Assembly (NCBI GenBank): GCA_016795425.1 | Contig: JAEUHG010000093.1 | Location: 1 to 41,178, forward strand | Direction of reading: 5' to 3' | Length of the DNA stretch: 41,178 nucleotides | DNA from: Verrucomicrobiales bacterium | GTDB taxonomy: Bacteria; Verrucomicrobiota; Verrucomicrobiia; Limisphaerales; CAIMTB01 | In this document: positions 39,472 to 41,178 of the stretch, piece by piece | How positions within the stretch are numbered: the first letter of the stretch is position 1 | How the letters are laid out: every line of letters begins with the position of its first letter | Program-made: the position numbers and the translations under genes | The notes under the pieces: model-generated | Told to the model about the DNA's origin: nothing | Database searches by the model: none | The model's input: only the letters and a program-made list of their open reading frames with translations

Positions 39472-40654
39472 ATTGCCGGAGCAAAGTCCCTTCATGTTGA
39501 TTTCACTCGTGTTTCTCGGAACGGCTGGCCTGCTCGCGTTCGGGGCCTCCCTACTTCTATGGCACCTGAAATGGCTTTGCCGATTGCCAGCGGCCGAGCG
39601 CTTGAAGGCAGCGGACGTTACGTTAAGGAGCGACACGGTCCGGTGCTCGGTCGTGGTGGCGGCGCGAGACGAGGAGGCCCGCATCGGGGAGACGGTGCGG
39701 CGCTTATTGGCTCAGCGCGACGTCGAGTTGGAACTGATCGTGGTGAACGATCGGTCTCGCGATCGAACGGGCGAGATCCTGGAGGGATGGGCCAAGGCCG
39801 ATTCGCGGCTGAGGATCGTGAGCGTCGATACCCTTCCCGATGGCTGGCTGGGCAAATGTCACGCCTGTCACGTCGGCGCCCAGGCGGCCGAGGGAGAGTG
39901 GATCCTATTTACGGATGCCGATTGCTGGACGAAGCCGGACCTGCTCTGGCGCGCCCTGCGGGTAGCGGGGTGTGAGCGGGCTGATCATGTCACGCTCACC
40001 GCGGGAACGGCGATAGCAGGTCCCGGCCTTCATGCCGGCTCGGTCCTGTTTCACCTGAGCATCGCCAACTGGATCTCCGGAGTGAACCGCGACCTGCCGA
40101 ACTCCTACGTGGGTTTCGGCGCGTTCAACTTGGTGCGTGCCGAGGCCTATCGACAATGCGGCGGCTACGAGGCTCTCCGCCTGACGGTGCTGGATGACGT
40201 GAGACTTGGATTGCTCCTGCGTCGAGCCGGGAAGCGGACGCGGGCGTTTCTGGGCGCGGACGATGTCGAGGCGCATTGGGGTTCCAGTCTTTGGAAGGTG
40301 GTTGGCCTCATGGAGAAGAATTATTTCGCCGCCTTGGAGTTCAGGGTACTTCTGGCCCTGGGTTTGATTGCGTTCCTGGCGCTGCTTGGGGGTGTCGTCG
40401 TCCTGGGAGCGGTTGGGGGAACCACCGCCGGATGGGCGGCGGCGCTCTCACCGTTTTGCCTGTCGGTGCCGGGAGCCATTCTCGCGCGTCGCCTGGGTTG
40501 GTCTGGGTGGGTGGCCCTCGGGGTCCCGTTCGCGATCCCGGTCTTTGTCTGCGCCCTGGCCAATTCCACCTACCAGACCCTGCGGAATGGCGGTGTCCGC
40601 TGGCGCGATACGTTTTACTCTATCCAAGCACTTCGAGCCGGAGAGGTGAGATAA
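39455..40654 (+). CDS. Membrane GT2 glycosyltransferase, HpnB/CruC-like
   Basis: The protein has about 399 aa if started at TTG 39455, favoured by AGGAGG 5 nt upstream; GTG 39434, GTG 39449 or ATG 39494 are alternatives. An N-terminal membrane helix (LISLVFLGTAGLLAFGASLL) leads into a family 2 domain: CSVVVAARDEEARIGETVRR, ELIVVNDRSRDRTGEI, the GWLGKCHAC motif and FTDADCW with the metal-binding DxD. It ends with three or four membrane helices (LLALGLIAFLALLGGVVVLG onward). The pattern matches hopanoid- and carotenoid-associated transferases (HpnB, CruC). The acceptor is unknown; no hopanoid or carotenoid gene is visible here. Its stop overlaps the next start (TAATG). Confidence 0.88.
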   Translation: MIALLELPEQSPFMLISLVFLGTAGLLAFGASLLLWHLKWLCRLPAAERLKAADVTLRSDTVRCSVVVAARDEEARIGETVRRLLAQRDVELELIVVNDRSRDRTGEILEGWAKADSRLRIVSVDTLPDGWLGKCHACHVGAQAAEGEWILFTDADCWTKPDLLWRALRVAGCERADHVTLTAGTAIAGPGLHAGSVLFHLSIANWISGVNRDLPNSYVGFGAFNLVRAEAYRQCGGYEALRLTVLDDVRLGLLLRRAGKRTRAFLGADDVEAHWGSSLWKVVGLMEKNYFAALEFRVLLALGLIAFLALLGGVVVLGAVGGTTAGWAAALSPFCLSVPGAILARRLGWSGWVALGVPFAIPVFVCALANSTYQTLRNGGVRWRDTFYSIQALRAGEVR

Positions 40655-40842
40655 TGTCACATCAACCCAACCATGTCTTTGCCGGAACGCAGGTGGTTTC
40701 CCTGGTCGAAGTGCGAGGGACCAACAACTCGCCCGTGCATCCCGGTGGTGCCGTGGGGGCGGCCACACGAACTCCCGCAGGAGGGATAGAAACTCGATTC
40801 CTGCTTCGTTTGCCGGACGGCTTCGAGGCTCCCCCTAAATGA
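40654..40842 (+). CDS. 62-aa beta-barrel-like protein, DUF4926-like
   Basis: This small gene begins at the ATG at 40654, overlapping the glycosyltransferase stop by one base (TAATG), and its own TGA overlaps the next ATG (ATGA, 40839-40842). The protein contains AGTQVVSLVEVRGTNNSPVH, PGGAVGAA and FLLRLPDGFEAPPK. This layout (a strand with V-x-L-x-D/E, a 'GAVG' turn and a final 'PDGFEA') resembles DUF4926-type small SH3-like barrels. In other genomes similar short proteins sit next to low-molecular-weight phosphatase-like and nucleotidyltransferase genes (recalled, unverified). Confidence 0.65.
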   Translation: MSHQPNHVFAGTQVVSLVEVRGTNNSPVHPGGAVGAATRTPAGGIETRFLLRLPDGFEAPPK

Positions 40843-41165
40843 AGCTGCTTTTTGTGTGCAGTCAGAACCGGATGCGCAGCTTGACCGCGGAAAAACTTGT
40901 CGAGGGGGTTCCCGGTTTTCAGGCCCGTTCCGTCGGTACCCAACCCGATGCTCGGATTGTCGTCACCGAGGGCCACCTCGGTTGGGCCGACCTCGTCGTT
41001 TGCATGGAAAAATCGCATCTGAACCGGCTCCGCCGGAAGTTTCCAGAGGCCATGCAGCACAAGCGAGCCGTCTGCCTCCACATTCCCGACGACTACGTTT
41101 TCATGCAGGCCGAGTTGATCGACGAGTTGCGTGCCAAACTTGTCGCCTATGTGGAATGGCCTTGA
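40839..41165 (+). CDS. Low-molecular-weight phosphotyrosine phosphatase-like protein
   Basis: The 108-aa protein begins KLLFVCSQNRMRSLTAEK, which carries the LMW-PTP P-loop as Cys7-x5-Arg13. It continues with WADLVVCMEKSHLNRL and HIPDDYVFMQAEL, where an Asp can act as general acid. It is shorter than classical LMW-PTPs (about 150 aa), like the compact 'protein-tyrosine-phosphatase-like' group linked to RNA-repair or nucleotidyltransferase clusters. Start and stop overlaps tie it to the 62-aa gene. The gene is complete; the operon may continue beyond 41178. Confidence 0.85.
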   Translation: MKLLFVCSQNRMRSLTAEKLVEGVPGFQARSVGTQPDARIVVTEGHLGWADLVVCMEKSHLNRLRRKFPEAMQHKRAVCLHIPDDYVFMQAELIDELRAKLVAYVEWP

Positions 41166-41178
41166 TGCTTCGGCGGAC

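Noticed and set aside
1..41178. tRNA, rRNA, CRISPR array, prophage, insertion sequence
   Set aside because: No tRNA-like cloverleaf signatures, no regularly spaced repeats, no transposase, integrase or phage proteins were seen on either strand.

Overview
The window looks like a chromosomal segment from a GC-rich, Gram-negative, free-living bacterium, most likely a verrucomicrobium of the Limisphaerales/Pedosphaera type. This is inferred from gene content: Tat-exported Gfo/Idh/MocA oxidoreductases, HEAT-repeat proteins fused to DUF1080 or peptidase domains, PQQ-type propellers with a 'WPRFRG' start, a secreted propeller with an Asp-rich 'DPDQDGFPNAAEFAFGT' tail, YdjY and DUF6288-like proteins, and many signal peptides. 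I see no tRNA, rRNA, CRISPR array, transposase, integrase or phage gene.

Layout. 1-2.8 kb: a LysR regulator (-) divergent from Dabb lipoprotein, SDR oxidoreductase and SnoaL-like genes. 2.9-5.7 kb: a PAS-AraC regulator (-) divergent from a large exported protein of unknown family. 5.8-10 kb: a tightly coupled trio, YdjY-domain protein, homocysteine S-methyltransferase-like protein and exported DUF6288/HEAT protein. 10-14.4 kb: single-chain Fe-S L-serine ammonia-lyase (sdaA), a Tat-exported Gfo/Idh/MocA protein and an SGNH carbohydrate esterase. 14.4-20.5 kb (-): a polysaccharide locus, GH43 arabinanase-like enzyme, small exported protein and esterase, followed by an M1 aminopeptidase fused to HEAT repeats. 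20.9-23.4 kb: small membrane and exported proteins. 23.4-25.2 kb: a second LysR divergent from a PNPOx-like flavoprotein. 25.2-27.9 kb (-): a CxxCH-containing cyclase-fold protein and a quinoprotein-like propeller. 28-29.3 kb: a membrane-anchored subtilisin-like protease. 29.4-35.8 kb (-): an Asp-box propeller, HEAT-DUF1080 protein and second Gfo/Idh/MocA. 36.1-37.8 kb (-): TetR regulator and phosphodiester glycosidase. 38-41.2 kb (+): TIGR01777-type epimerase, then membrane protein, GT2 glycosyltransferase, a 62-aa beta-barrel-like protein and a low-molecular-weight phosphatase-like protein in overlapping order.

The theme is degradation of plant or algal polysaccharide and protein outside the cytoplasm, with small regulators beside their targets. 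The most unusual signal is a split repeat. An 80-bp module covering the leader and first 16 codons of sdaA, and a 54-bp module just downstream of sdaA, also occur almost side by side at 3795-3968, upstream of an unrelated gene and without sdaA. That locus looks like an sdaA scar or an empty cassette site.
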